Shown piece by piece: positions 22,659 through 35,044 of a DNA stretch of 64,000 nt. Origin of the DNA: Glossina fuscipes (lineage: Eukaryota > Arthropoda > Insecta > Diptera > Glossinidae); the NCBI RefSeq assembly GCF_014805625.2, contig NW_023998417.1:2731951-2795950 (forward strand). The letters run 5' to 3'. How positions within the stretch are numbered: position 1 is the stretch's first letter; every line of letters begins with the position of its first letter. The notes under the pieces are model-generated. The model was not told the DNA's origin and did no database searches. It saw only the letters and a list, made by a program, of their open reading frames with translations. A program made the position numbers and the translations under genes.

Positions 22659-25600
22659 ATAGAGATTTTTTCATTTTATAAACAAAGTCACTTTAGTTTT
22701 TGATCGTAATTGCATAATAACAGGAAGTGAAACAAATAGCTTAGTGCATAAGGAAGGAGGAACTACCTTACAAAAGTTATCGTTAAAGAGTATTAACAAA
22801 ATTCGCAAATCCGTGCATAAAGATATGTACGTGTGGGATTCATCTATACATATATATCATCTATACATATATATATATGTATACAAAGTAATTAATTGAT
22901 CTTCAAACTTCAACCTTTATAGGTTGAACCTTCAGATTAATATGTTTATAAACTAGAAATCGATATGTTTAGCAAGTTGTTGTTATTGACTTATTATGAA
23001 TATCTATGTAATTTAAGAATTTAAGCAAAAAGCAGTATTAAAAAAAATAATTAAAATAATTCTAAGAAAATGTTTCATGTAAAGATTTTCTAAACCATCT
23101 GCGAGGATTCGAGATGAAGAACATATATGTTATCGAAAACGTTTATTGTCGCACACGAACATTATGGAATTACATAAGCATTTTATTGTCCTGCTTGTGA
23201 GTCACTCTGCCTTTGCGGAAATACAATAAAGGTCTCGCTATCAAAAGTAAGGTAAATTCAGGTTCGAACAGAACTGCTCACTACCTGTCCCTGACTAGCG
23301 TAGATTGTCTAGACGTGTCGAGAACTTTTCAATTTCTGACAGAGAAGCTATCTGACCCATGATATCCTTCTGCAGAATTTTCAACCCCTTCACTCTTCTC
23401 TCTTAAATCTAAATTAAATTGTCGTGATTCGAATTCGATTTTATTCTCTAATGACGGCTAGCCAGGGTAGGGTGCAAAATATCAGACCGGGCTGATGAGC
23501 TTAACTGACGTTTGAAACTGGTCGACAGTAGTGAAAAGCGTTGAAATTCGTATACGCAAACCTAATATGAAAACATTTTATGAACTTGTTTCGAACGACA
23601 CAGGTCTTGAATTTAAAAGGCTTTTCTAGGCAAGACCTAGAACACATGTAGAGATATTTTTTGTTCTTCTTTTTTACACTTTTTTATAATGAACGCATTT
23701 GTTGCAGATAGCTTGTACAATAAGTTGGGATTGCCACTTTGAATAATCGGGAGGGAATCCAGAAATGAAAAAAAGAAAACTGAGTCTTCAATACTTCACA
23801 ACTTTCAGAGAAGCAAAGGTTTTAAATTATTAGCTATATAAGAGAAACGTACCTATCTCTAGCCACGGTGTCTGCAGATCACGGATGGGATGTGGGCACG
23901 ACGACCGTTCGCAAAAATCATAGATAGAGCGGCGAGGAAAAGTGTAGCAGTGTTCGTATATGTTGATCTTCAAAGTCGGAGAGAAAGAGAAAAGTATTTG
24001 GGAAAGATATGAGAGAAGCTTGTTTTATAAAATGCTCCTCTTTAGATGCCGGATATACGGAAATTCAAGGTGAATTCATATTCACATGCTATAGGTACTT
24101 GCATACGGAATTAGTTAAAAAGCGGCCATTAAGGCGGACATTAAGGATAGGCTACTAAAGCTTTAAAGCAGTTTTTTTTTCGATATCCATTTAATATGTC
24201 ATACCATCGGCGGATATAAAAAACCGTTAATTAGACATAATGAGCCTTTGACGCTCATTTCAACTTTAATTTTAAATTTCTCAGATTAGCATTTTTTTTT
24301 TTTTCTTTCTTCATAACACGATCTTATTAAATTACTTCGAAATCGAGTTTGTTTCCATTACCATCGGTAAACAAGAAACGATGTAGTTAAAAAAAATAAA
24401 TAAATAAAAAGAAAAAAAAAAAACTGTAAAGAATTTTTACATCTCTATGTGATATTTCGAATTTAGATGTACTTCACTTCTTGTATACTTAATAAAGGTC
24501 TTTTTAAAGCTTGACTAAGCAAAAAAAAAAAAATCATAAATTAACGAAAAAAAAAAAATAAATAAATAAATAAATAAAACTCAAGGTTAATTAAAGCTCT
24601 AAAAATTATTACACTTTTTAATTACAAGTGTCGTCGTTGTTGTTGTTGTTTATCGTCTACGTAAAATCTCTGTCTATAAAATTGCGATTCCGTGACCTTC
24701 AAACATTGTATAAAGATATAGCATACGTTTTCAATTAATTCAGCCTTGATTCTTTTATAAATAAAAGAAATTTTATATTTTACCGAAATATACACCTTAA
24801 GCTCTATTAGAAAATGCACAAATAGAAAAGTACTCAAAATACAACAACAATTTTGACATTTATAAGATGCATTCATGTGCACGAGGATATGAATGCGAAA
24901 TATTATAAAGGCACACATCAAACACACAAACATATGTATGCATGCATGCATGCATGCATGCATGCTTAGTTTACCTTACCTCTGAGAATACAAGGCCTCT
25001 ATTAAAAATGTTTCCAATAAAAATTTATAAAAATAGATTCTTGCTTGCTTGCGCTATCTCTTACGTATAAATGCGAATTGAAAAGAATTTCAAATCATTT
25101 ATTTGTATTTTTAATTTATCTACGATACTTACTATCTCGCTTAGAGCTCCTTACTAAACACTAAACGATCAAGTATCTTAATAGTTGCGATTACTTTCGC
25201 AACGTTCAAAACGTTTTAAATATCTTTGTCCCATTGATTGTCTATCGATGATAAATTGAGAGCATGCATTTTCATGGATAGATTGATTAATGAATAGTGT
25301 CATGCTTTTCAATTTTATTTACAGAATTTAATTATAAAAATTTTTGTGCCAATCTGTGTTCAATTTTGTATTTAATACCTAGACATATGGGGATTTGCAA
25401 GACTGGATAGGCAGAAGAATGGACAGATAGGCAGAAGAATGGACAGATGTGTGGCCATACTATATGCACTTAATTGACACGGCCTTAATTGGTATTGCTT
25501 GGGCCGGGCAAAAAAATGGAAAATCTTCTTCTCATCTCGTTTTGTTCCCATCCTTTCGTAATGTTAGAGATCTATTTCGGAAACAATGAAAGCATATTTG

Positions 25601-25669
25601 AAGACACGTTAATGAGGCGATATACTAGAGTTGCTGCAAAGTTTAGAACGCTTTATTAAATATATATAT
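22659..25669. other. Non-coding, AT-rich
   Basis: No gene recognised. 23100-23970 is somewhat richer in GC but yields no family motif. Microsatellites: (TA)n near 22843-22882 and (TGCA)n at about 24936-24965. A 20-bp direct repeat (gataggcagaagaatggaca) occurs twice at 25406-25445. Confidence 0.5.
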
Positions 25670-26033
25670 TGTGAGGGCATAATTTGCTTGTTCTCCGGGG
25701 CTGTGATAGCTCAGCGGCCCAGAAATTTAGTAACAAGAAATTTATTTTGTTAGTTATAGAATTCATCACTTTATTTCTTATTGTTACACTTTGCTTCCAA
25801 ATTTATAAGAAAACCCGTATTTATAGATGTCTCCGTCAGAAGCCTATGCGCCATTCCCCTAAAACTAAACTTACTAACTTTAACTTAGTCATTAATCTAC
25901 CTTATCCTGCTCTTAGTCGTACTCTTATCTTATTTAATCTCTAACTTATTCTCTACCTTATGCTAACACTCTCCCCCCACCAGAGACGGAGAAAGTGTGA
26001 GGCCAAAATAAAGTCCGACTTTGGCTTCTCACA
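25670..26033 (+). mobile_element. Probable solo LTR of an LTR retrotransposon
   Basis: A 364-bp unit opens TGTGAGGG and closes TTCTCACA, giving the standard TG...CA ends with a 6-bp terminal inverted repeat (TGTGAG/CTCACA). It has an AATAAA signal at about 26007-26012, close to the 3' end as expected for an R-region polyadenylation site, and a pyrimidine-rich interior. Both flanks are (AT)n, so a short target duplication (ATATA) is consistent but cannot be proved. No second LTR, primer-binding site or gag/pol frame is present in the window. The superfamily is undetermined. Confidence 0.6.
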
Positions 26034-26682
26034 ATATATATGGAAGTTTCTATAATATATTTATGCTATTGATCGCCGATAGTAGTGCAATGAGTAGAGG
26101 AATGAAACTTTTTTTAAAATCAAGTTTTTTCCCTTCAATTCATTCAAGAAAGTGGTGGATTAAGTTTGTGCCCATTATAGATGTACACCAAACTCAAAAA
26201 GATTTGAAATCAGTTGATTCAGACTCACTTTCTGAATTGACCTAAACTTGTCGGTCTATCTGTCCCTCTGTCTGTCTTATATTTTGCAATGTCTGTTGAA
26301 TCCACAGGTCGCCATTTTTGAGAGGCTTTGATGAAATTTGATATAGTCACATGTTTTAGCTCAAGGTCGAACGCTCCACTTCCCATTTAATGCCTTACTT
26401 TGCAAAGTGATTATTATATTAATAATTATATTAAGCGAAGATGCCAATATAATGGTTTTACGAAACGAGGTAATTTTCTCTCCTAAATTTCATGCGAAAT
26501 AAGGAATTTCTAGTCTATTTTGTATCAAAAACTTTGCTATCAAAAAGTCAACATTGCGGCAAAGTAAAAGTCGATATTTCCACAGCATGTTTAACTATTA
26601 ATTTAATTATTTGTTTTTGTCATTTTTTATTTACCGTTTAATTCAGTCAGCCATTAACTTGACGTTAAGTATCTGAAGAAAA

Positions 26683-26717
<35 letters not shown>

Positions 26718-28273
26718 ATTCTTGTCCATATAAACGCATGAGTTTATTGATTGTATTAAAAGTTTTCTAAAAGCCTTTCAATTCTAATGGCCTTTGCTTA
26801 GTCTCTCACTCATTTCTCGTTCATAATCAAAAGATTTTCGAAATGTTTCTGTATTTATCAAAAAAAAAAAAAAGTTATTACAAAGCATAGCAAAAACTTT
26901 TTCGAAAAAAAAAAAAAACAAACCTCCTTTAAATAAAAGTTGTTGTTTTTTTTTTTTTTTGTACTACTTGTACACTTTGGATTCGTATTCATAAACTAAG
27001 TCTAACATCTTTGTGGTTTTCTTTACAACTTTGATACACGTAAAAAATGAAACTTTGACAAACTTGATGGGGCGGTTTCTGTTTTTGTTTTTGTATTTTT
27101 TTTTTTTTATGGTTTTGTTTCTTGTCTTTTTTTTTTCTTTTTCTTGTGTTTTGAAAAAGAGTCTTTTTTTTTTTTTTTGTTTAGAGAGAGAAAATTTTTA
27201 AATTAAAACATGTATATACTCGCACGTGCATGTGTCTTATGTTTTTAATTTTCATGTAAACGCAAGCGTATGAGTTTGAAAATCCCTTCAAGCTTTCTTA
27301 TCCTTATGAAACTAAAGAAAAGCTGGATTATTTTGTTATTCAATCTATTTTTGAAAGTTATTTGAAAAAACTTATGTAAAACTCTTTTCTAAATACTTTC
27401 ATCATCACACACGTTATGATAACATTAGTTCGCTTGTTTAAATCCATCTTATGTATTAGTGATTTTGCTGATGCACAGTTTCCTGGTTCGAGATTGAAAA
27501 TGAGCGAAAATCCAATTTTTTCTCCTACCTTTGCAAATCATTACTTCAGCGACGATCAAAAATTAGTACTCCAAGGCAAAGTCTTGCCTGAAATGGGTTT
27601 ACATTAATCGAATTTAAATATGTAACTCAAGCTCTTCGATATCAATTGAAGATAGGTTTTCAGCGCCTTGATATTTTCGTTATAAAATTTCAATACTGAA
27701 TTGAATTCGAATAAAAATTAAACAAAAATGCAGGGGACAATGTTACCCATATCATGGAATGGAAATTAGCAGGAGAATATCTCTACTCGAGGTCCTCAAG
27801 TCAGTTTCGAATGCTACTTGTGAACCTATTGTGCGTAAAGTTCGAGAAAGGAATTTAATCGTGATCCTTATCACTACCGTACAAAAGAGTTTTTAATTTA
27901 CTGCGTCCAAAGTCATTCATCCAAGGCAGCTATGATGCGGAAAAACTAGAAAATTCTATTGAGTATTGAAAGGATTTTTGAAGGTTATGTAAACACCTGC
28001 CGTTGATTTGATAATCTGCCCATCAAGGGTGGGAATAATGTGGGAAACCAAGTGTGTTCCTGCACTTATCCTAAACGTAGCTCATAACGCAATCAATAAT
28101 TTCGAAGGAGACTAAAACCCTAGTAAACTCCCTATCGCTTCTGGCAAGGGCGTTTTGCGCAGGTATGCGCAACACGTAAAGAGATTTACGATGAACTCAT
28201 TGAACGACTGAAAATCATGAATCAGTTTAAACGTGTCTGTCGGCCTATCAGGCGACGCCTACTGCGCCCACCC
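26034..28273. other. Non-coding, AT-rich
   Basis: No gene recognised. 26220-26380 carries tctatctgtccctctgtctg runs that may be another decayed piece of the dispersed repeat. A (TA)n tract lies at about 26684-26714 and poly-T runs at 26948-27180. Confidence 0.45.
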
Positions 28274-28440
28274 GCTTATGCGACAAAAACTTTTATTTTC
28301 AAAATAGAAAAAATCAGCCGTGCCCAGCCCATGCTATAAAGGATGAAAATGTAGTTCTCTTCTTATTTTGTCTTTTTTAGGGTAACGGTGATGGGTATAA
28401 AAGATTCGATAACGACTGAAGATAATTTTCTTACTTTATT
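28274..28440 (-). repeat. Dispersed repeat family, 5' portion
   Basis: Aligns with 58640-58800 in the same orientation through shared blocks: GCGACAAAAACTTTT, ATGAAAATgTAGTTCT, GGGTATAaAAGATT and AATTTTCTTA. The reverse complement matches the start of the copy at 32655-33155. Confidence 0.7.
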
Positions 28441-29944
28441 TTTTATTTTTATTTTTTTTTTTTTGATTTCTATTACCATGACCTTCAAATAGTTTAAATA
28501 TGTTTCATATATAAATTAACAAATGCTTTGAAGTAGAAAATGTAAAAGAAAAAACTCTATAGAACAATTTCATCTCTTTCCTGTCTCGTTAGGAAGTGTT
28601 GCACTCATGTAAAGCGTACCATAGGTGAATATAATATATTTGAAGTTTTACCGCAAAATACATGCTGTTATGTTGCCCCTATTTTCTGTTCATTTTCCTT
28701 TACGTTTCTCTATATAAAGTTACCTTTGCGTTTACTGGTATTCCGATATAATATATGTTTGAGAATAAAGAAAACCTCGAAACAAAAAAAAAAAAAAAAA
28801 AAGCAAAAAAAAACATTAGCAAAATGTAAATAGCGGTTTATTGGCAGCAAAACAAAACGAAATACTTGATGATTGCGCATAAGAAAGGAGAAAAGTATTT
28901 GAAGAAACTCTTCTATATGCACAGATGAACGGATGCGCATTAAAATTAAACACACTAGGGAAATGTTAAATTAGTTTTTAGACGAATTCTCGATACACAG
29001 AGCTTGTGACCTGCATTCTGCTTGAATACATGTAGCTAAAGGTCGTTATCAGTTAAATTTTTGTAAGTTGAGATAATTTTTGTAAAAAAGTTTTGAAAAC
29101 TTCTTTTGTTTTCCCCTTTAATCCAAGAAGATTGTTTTTTTTTTTTTTTCCTTTTGTTTTGTGCTGATTAAGGTCAAGGTTGACCGTTCTCTTGATACTT
29201 TTTCCATTTTAGCGGCAAGATCAACACTAACTAGTTGGCGATATATATATAAGAAGGAGCAGATAAACGTAGTTGAGCACATAAATGCGCACATTGTCAT
29301 TGCACGGCTGTTAAGGATAATAAGAATATGCTATTTATTGCGGGCAATCGTATGGAAATCGCTTGAGGATAACTTAAAATATATTAGGGTTTTTTTTTTG
29401 AAGATTGGCCCATCCAAGAGGAAACAACACATTTTTATCCAAAATTTAACTTTACTCATCAATGTGGTCTCCTGCGTGAGTGATGTCATCATTTCAAGCT
29501 TTCTCTAACTTTTCGACAACTTTTTTTTATGACCGATGCGTTATGATCATCAAAATATATCACTTTTATATTTTATTCATCTACATATTGACATTCTCTA
29601 CTTGATGGGCCTTTAAAGTGATGCTCCACTTCTCTTGCTGATATGAACTCTCAATTCTCCTTAACCAGCAAGAATGGAAACTTTGATCTTAAAGACGCTC
29701 TTAGAACTGTGCTGTTATAGCTCATCACACTGGCCCGAGGAAATCGTTCCTATTGATTGTCTGCTGACAGTAACTTACTTTTAAGTTAAGTCATGTTCCA
29801 GAATGACGGAATAAACCAAATCTGTTCTCTATAAGATCTTTTTTAAACAATTTTTCAAAGTCAGCATATCAAACGCACAGGACTTTTTCACAAAGTCAAT
29901 GTTAATCATGTTAGGTTTGTGGCCCGAGAGGCCATAATCTCTCC
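28441..29944. other. Non-coding, AT-rich
   Basis: No gene recognised. Poly-A/poly-T runs lie at about 28783-28800 and 29135-29149. An open frame at 29161-29508 lacks any motif and looks accidental. The last 100 bases may already belong to the retrotransposon relic that follows. Confidence 0.45.
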
Positions 29945-30678
29945 ATATGCCAAGCAGAATTCTGCACAATCCCAGCATGTGCATCTGAATGTTTAACAAG
30001 GCAGTGCAGAAGTGAGCAGATCTGCATATACTTCAACAGTCAAGCCGCCAAAAAGCCCCTAAGGGCACGAAACATAACCAGGCTTGTGGGTGAGTGCCAT
30101 CAAACACTGGAGGAGGTAGCTAGGATGGCTGGACATTCCGAGGGCAACGCACTGATTGCCTAACTAACAGGGAAGCCCGAGGGACCATGGTGGGTCCCGA
30201 AAAAGTTCTCTGGCTTATCAAGAAGCCGCAGTAATAGTATGGGATTGCTATGGCTACAAAATAAAGCGGACTGTCTTTGGAAGCAATGTACAGGACAACG
30301 GCAGGCAAAAAAGTGTACAAAATCTTCCGCTATCGCGCACAAACTACTGGAGGCAAGAAGAAGCGACTTACGTTTTGTCACAAGTTTCTACACCGGTCAT
30401 AATTACTTCGTGTCATAATAATTATCTGAAAACTTGGATATGTTTGATATCGATTAATGCAGATTCTGCCAAGGGGCGAGTGAAACGTCCCATCATATTG
30501 TATGTAAATGTGAGGCCATATGCCATATGCAGAAACAGACACCAAGTGTTTAATACGCGGGACAAGGTATGGTACTCCGATCCAAAGAAGGTGATGGGGA
30601 CGGCTCGGAACATGGCCGTGTACAATAGATTTTTTAGGTTGCGATGCATTTTCCCACGTAATTAATAATAATAATAAT
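29945..30678 (+). pseudogene. 3' end of an I/Loa-type non-LTR retrotransposon (RNase H and CCHC-like tail)
   Basis: Frame 29945-30160 reads ICQAEFCTIPACASECL, ICIYFNSQAAKKPLRA, NITRLVGECHQTLEEVAR and MAGHSEGNALIA. These are the insect retrotransposon RNase H blocks FQAE..AI, I.SDSQAA.KAL, LV.EC...L and W.PGHSG..GNE.AD. Further on come RRSDLRFVTSFYTGHNYF (usual RR.LR.L.GLLTGH) and, at 30458-30550, CRFCQGASETSHHIVCKCEA, the C-x2-C-x7-H zinc-knuckle-like end. Past the coding end the element finishes in (TAA)n at 30662-30678, the tail seen in I-type elements. Stops and frameshifts show it is dead. It is 5'-truncated, as usual after incomplete reverse transcription. The exact clade (I, Loa or R1-like with RNase H) is uncertain. 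Confidence 0.8.
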
Positions 30679-31324
30679 CGCTTTAAAGAAGTAAAGTGCA
30701 ATCTGTGCATTTCAGCTTGCAATCGAGTTCTGCTCTGTTATTCCGCTATAACTACTACCTCAAAAATTGCTGCGACATGCAGCGACATTGGGATATGCGT
30801 GTATTGGCACTCTTAGTCTAACCTTTAGTAGATCTTTTTTTGTTGGAAACCTTCGCTTAATTCTCTCCCTATCAAGTACTTCACCTTTCACTTAAAGTTA
30901 TGACTAGTAGGTCCTATATTGAAACAGACGTAGTGTGAGCGTGCGTGACCGATTTACGGAATTGCTCTGCACTAACAGACACTAAAATTGCGTACATCCC
31001 ATTGTGCACTATTTCGATAAAGGCGCACTTTCTTCAGATACATATTTGGCATCGCATAAATTCTCTTTCTTCCAATACAATTAAAAGATGCGTTTTTTAC
31101 AATACATATTGTGAGAAGCTTTTCCACTGCATTTGGCATGAAAGAAAAAAGAAAAACATAAAAGAGAAAAATCTTAAAAAAAGAAAAGTCTTACTACGTG
31201 CTACCTACCTTAGATAAGTGGGAAGAAAGCAAACCTTTGTAAGAACCAAGTGTAACATAACATAAACAATAATCTGCAACCAATCTACCAATTGAATGCT
31301 TAAGAAGTAAAATAGCTTTTAATG

Positions 31325-31360
<36 letters not shown>

Positions 31361-31501
31361 CGGGATATACTCCACAATACTTAAAGTATACAAAGCAGGC
31401 GGAGGCAATCATCAGAAGCAAACATTAAATTGAAATCAATGAACCAAAAGCAAAATATAATAATAAAAACAAGCAGAGTAAATTTTATATAAAATAAAAA
31501 G

Positions 31502-31551
<50 letters not shown>

Positions 31552-32654
31552 AAAGAAATGCAAAATATAATAAAGGATATAAAAGAAGAAAAGTATGAAA
31601 TGAAAAACACGCACAAACTGGCAACCAGGGATAATGGAGAAATTCCAAGAAAATTAAATTCTCCAGTGGAACTAAGAAACAACACAACAATAAGCAGAGC
31701 AACCAGGGTGCAATATATATAGCAAATGCTTAACTTGCGAGCTACCAACAATATTACACTTTGTTGTTGTTTTTTTTTTTTTTTTGCTTTTTTTTTGCCT
31801 TCATTTTTGCGTTTTTAGAAAAGCAAATAAAGAGCAAAAAGATATATAATAATAAAAAGCGAAAGATAAGTAAATAAATAAAACAAAAAAATAAAAAAGG
31901 AAGAAAGAAAGAAAAAACAGAAAAGAAAAACATTTACTGCTGCCAACTATTAAAGTTATTGTTTTCACTTTTCACAGCGATACGTATGTGCATAAACGCC
32001 AGCAGCATCAGAGTATCAGAGGATCATTGTTCTGGTCACTCACATACGCACACTTGTACGTATAAAATGCACAAAATTGCAATTCAGAGTAAACGACGTG
32101 TTTGTCTTTATGCCTTTGGAAGAAATAAAAAACAAAATAAAAAAAAGAAAAAAAAAAAAAAAAAAAAAAAGAAAAATCTCTAAAAATCACAAGTCATATA
32201 ATCGCAAAAACAACAACAATTTTATAAGAAAACTTCTAATATTTTTCAATAAAAATTCCTTAAGGAAAATATTAAGGATGATATGAAAAGAAAGAAAAAT
32301 TTGTATTTTCAAAGAAAACATAAAATGTTACGGTAAACTTGCAATATGCGAAAGTGATAAGTGAAATGAAGGAAAAAATATATTAAATCACTGGGCAAAG
32401 TTTCGCTACATAGTCGTTGGCACGCTTAACATAAAAACGTTTGCGTTGGCATTGGCGATATGTCGGGGACAATAATAATAAGCGTAATAAATACCTTTTG
32501 GAAAATTTATTGACATTGACTTTTTTTGTCTTTTAGCGCATGGTGCACGCATGTAAAAACCCTTAGGTTATGTTTACTTTAATGCAACCGCTTGTATAAC
32601 AAAAAGTTTTGAGAGTTTTTTGAAACAAAAAATTTAACAAAGAAATAAATACAA
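30679..32654. other. Non-coding; (TA)n and poly-A tracts
   Basis: No gene recognised. (TA)n tracts lie at about 31328-31355 and 31504-31541, poly-T near 31771-31785, and an A-rich stretch at about 31800-31935 and 32130-32172. The overlapping Tyr/Ile-rich open frames here come from the TA repeats. Confidence 0.55.
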
Positions 32655-33155
32655 CAAGTAAATACAACAAGTAAGAAAATCATATTCGGACGAATCTTTT
32701 ACCATCCATTACCGTTATTCTAAAAGAGACAAAAATGAGAAAAGAACTCTATTTTCATGCTCTCTAATGTGGATTGGGCACAGCTTCTATTTTCAAAATA
32801 AAAGCTTTTATCGCATAGACGCGTCGGTGGACGTGTTGTATGAAAAGTTTGGGCCCCTTCTAAATTCTTTTACAGATTTGTAGGCCATATCTTCATTGGC
32901 GCTAATGGATGATTTGTTTGCCATGAATATTACACAGTTATGCAAACAGACAGACGGATAGAAACTTGCCAGACGTAGGGATAGACAGACAGACCGACGG
33001 ACATGCTTAAATCGATTTAACATTTGATACTAATTAATAATATTTGTATTTTCTGGAGTCTCTAATACTTCCTTTTGGCCTCTGATACTTCGTTCTGACA
33101 AAATTAGTACACCCCTGATGGGGCATAAAAAAGTCAGCAAGCTGTACTGGCTTTA
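32655..33155 (+). repeat. Dispersed repeat family, near-complete short copy with terminal hairpin
   Basis: Starts tacaacaagtaagaaaatca and passes through the block whose reverse complement is at 58510-58680. It continues through cagacagaccgacggacatg, then cttaaatcgatttaacattt, and ends in CCCCTGATGGGG followed by cATAAAAAAG. A partial internal duplication (ctctaatacttcctttt / cctctgatacttcgttct) lies at 33059-33095. Confidence 0.75.
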
Positions 33156-35044
33156 AAGCGGATATATTCTGCTTATAACTAGGTGGAGGTTTAATGGCTT
33201 TATGTCGATCGGGTTCGTGATCTTTGCATACCTTTGGATTTAACTTACTCAACTTACGCGTAAGGAATTATCTCAGATAAATTTTACGAATCTTTTCGAA
33301 ACTTGTTATTATACTTTTTTGAGCTTTTTTGAAATTTATATCACCTTTATAGATTTTATTGTAGCTGGAGCACAACCACTCACCAAACCTGTTGTTCGGA
33401 ATTAAATTGAAAACCTTTGAAACCCATATGTTCTCACATGTCCACTTATGACTTCAGAATCCTTTCCAGAGTTTGTCTTTGCAGAATAAATTAGTGAAGC
33501 AAGTAAACTAGTTATTAATTTGCCTGCCGTGTGACTCAACAATTTCTCCTCGTATTTTATTTTTCATATCAATCATTGATGCTACAGCTTTTCGAGTTAA
33601 AAAAGATCGAAACAGCAAGTTAGGAGGCTCCTCGTTTTTAAAGCTGGGCTTTAACACGATCAGTGTTGATAGCTTGACATTTCCAGAGTATTAATTGTAC
33701 TTATTATAGACATGTAGATTAAATGATTTTTTTTTTTTTAAAATTAATTTTGCACCAACCCCCGCGGAAATGGCGCCAGTGTTGCCGTTTTTTTAATGCT
33801 TCTCACCCATTGTGTTATCTTTAATGTTGAAATATGTGCTTAATAACTCTATTAGCTTTCCTTGCCTTCCCAAAACTTTTCCGGCGCTTATTCTTAACGT
33901 CTTATATGTATGACTAAAAATTATTTCATTTCTTGATTTTTTATTTTTTTTCAAAGCTTGTGTTGCTTCCAATCATTGTTTTACTTACTTAATAAAGGAT
34001 CAAAAATCATTTTTCATATTACACACCATTGCTTCCATTTTCTTTTTAATTATATATATATATATATATACATGTATATAATGTTCGTATATTTAAATCT
34101 CTTCAGCAAGATCCGAATAATGTGGACACTCGGCCTTCTCAAATTACATAATCATGGCAATCATGTGTGTACATTTCCATGAAAATATTTTCATAAGAAT
34201 ATTTCAACAGCTGCTCTCGGGTGTAAGCAATATCCTTCAAGGATTTTTCTCTGCATGTGTAAATTATAATATACATAATTCTCTTCTTCTTCTTCTTTTT
34301 GTTTTTTTAATGCTGAACGTGTTAATTTTTCTGTAATTGTTGTGTTCTTCTTTAGTTCGTTAATGAACAACCATTGTACCAACCACAGAATGAAAACATT
34401 TTTATCGTTCTATAGAACTAAAAGATTATTAAGATTTAATTATATTTTCTTCAGCTTATTTTGCAAGGAAATCAACCAGAACAGAAAATTGAATAATATG
34501 TTGACCACATTCTATTTGAAACATTTTTTTTTTTTTGACTGAGTTTTTAGAGAAAATCAACAAAATTCATATTCAGAATTATTGATCCAAAATTCATTTC
34601 ATAATTAAAGATAAGCGAGTAGATGGAAAAAGCAAGTTTATCATGACCCTGTGTCGAAACTTGGATGCACTCTGGCGAAGCTAGTCGATCCGTAGGAAAT
34701 TCTTACACTAATCTTTGAAAATATTTTATCAGTTCAATGTCGCTTAGAGGTCGTAAATTTTGTCTATTTTTTTAATGCGTTCGCAGAGGATTATATCCAC
34801 TTTTGTATTGGTGGTTGGAATTGCCTTGACATCTACTCTGAGTTTTAAACTAGCATTGTATAGCATATGCGATATCGCATTACATCGCATAGGGTATGCC
34901 ACGCAAAATCGTATACTATTTGTATGATCTGCAAGTCAGCATTTGCGGTCTTCAAATTTCAGTGCAGTAGGAGCATGTGTGGAACTAGCTAAAGCGTAAA
35001 GTATGCAGACAGTAAACACGTAACTGATACGTATGCACCAGCTA
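33156..35044. other. Non-coding, AT-rich
   Basis: No gene recognised on either strand. (TA)n lies near 34050-34080, and there are short poly-T runs. Confidence 0.5.

Noticed and set aside
24936..24965. Palindromic (TGCA)n as a regulatory site
   Set aside because: Simple tetranucleotide microsatellite; self-complementarity follows from the unit.
29161..29508. 115-codon + strand frame
   Set aside because: No homology recognised, no sign of splicing, ordinary AT-rich composition.
30378..30722. 114-codon minus-strand frame
   Set aside because: Antisense to the retrotransposon RNase H and zinc-knuckle coding sequence.
31194..31751. Four overlapping minus-strand frames rich in Tyr and Ile
   Set aside because: Translations of the (TA)n tracts at 31328-31355 and 31504-31541.
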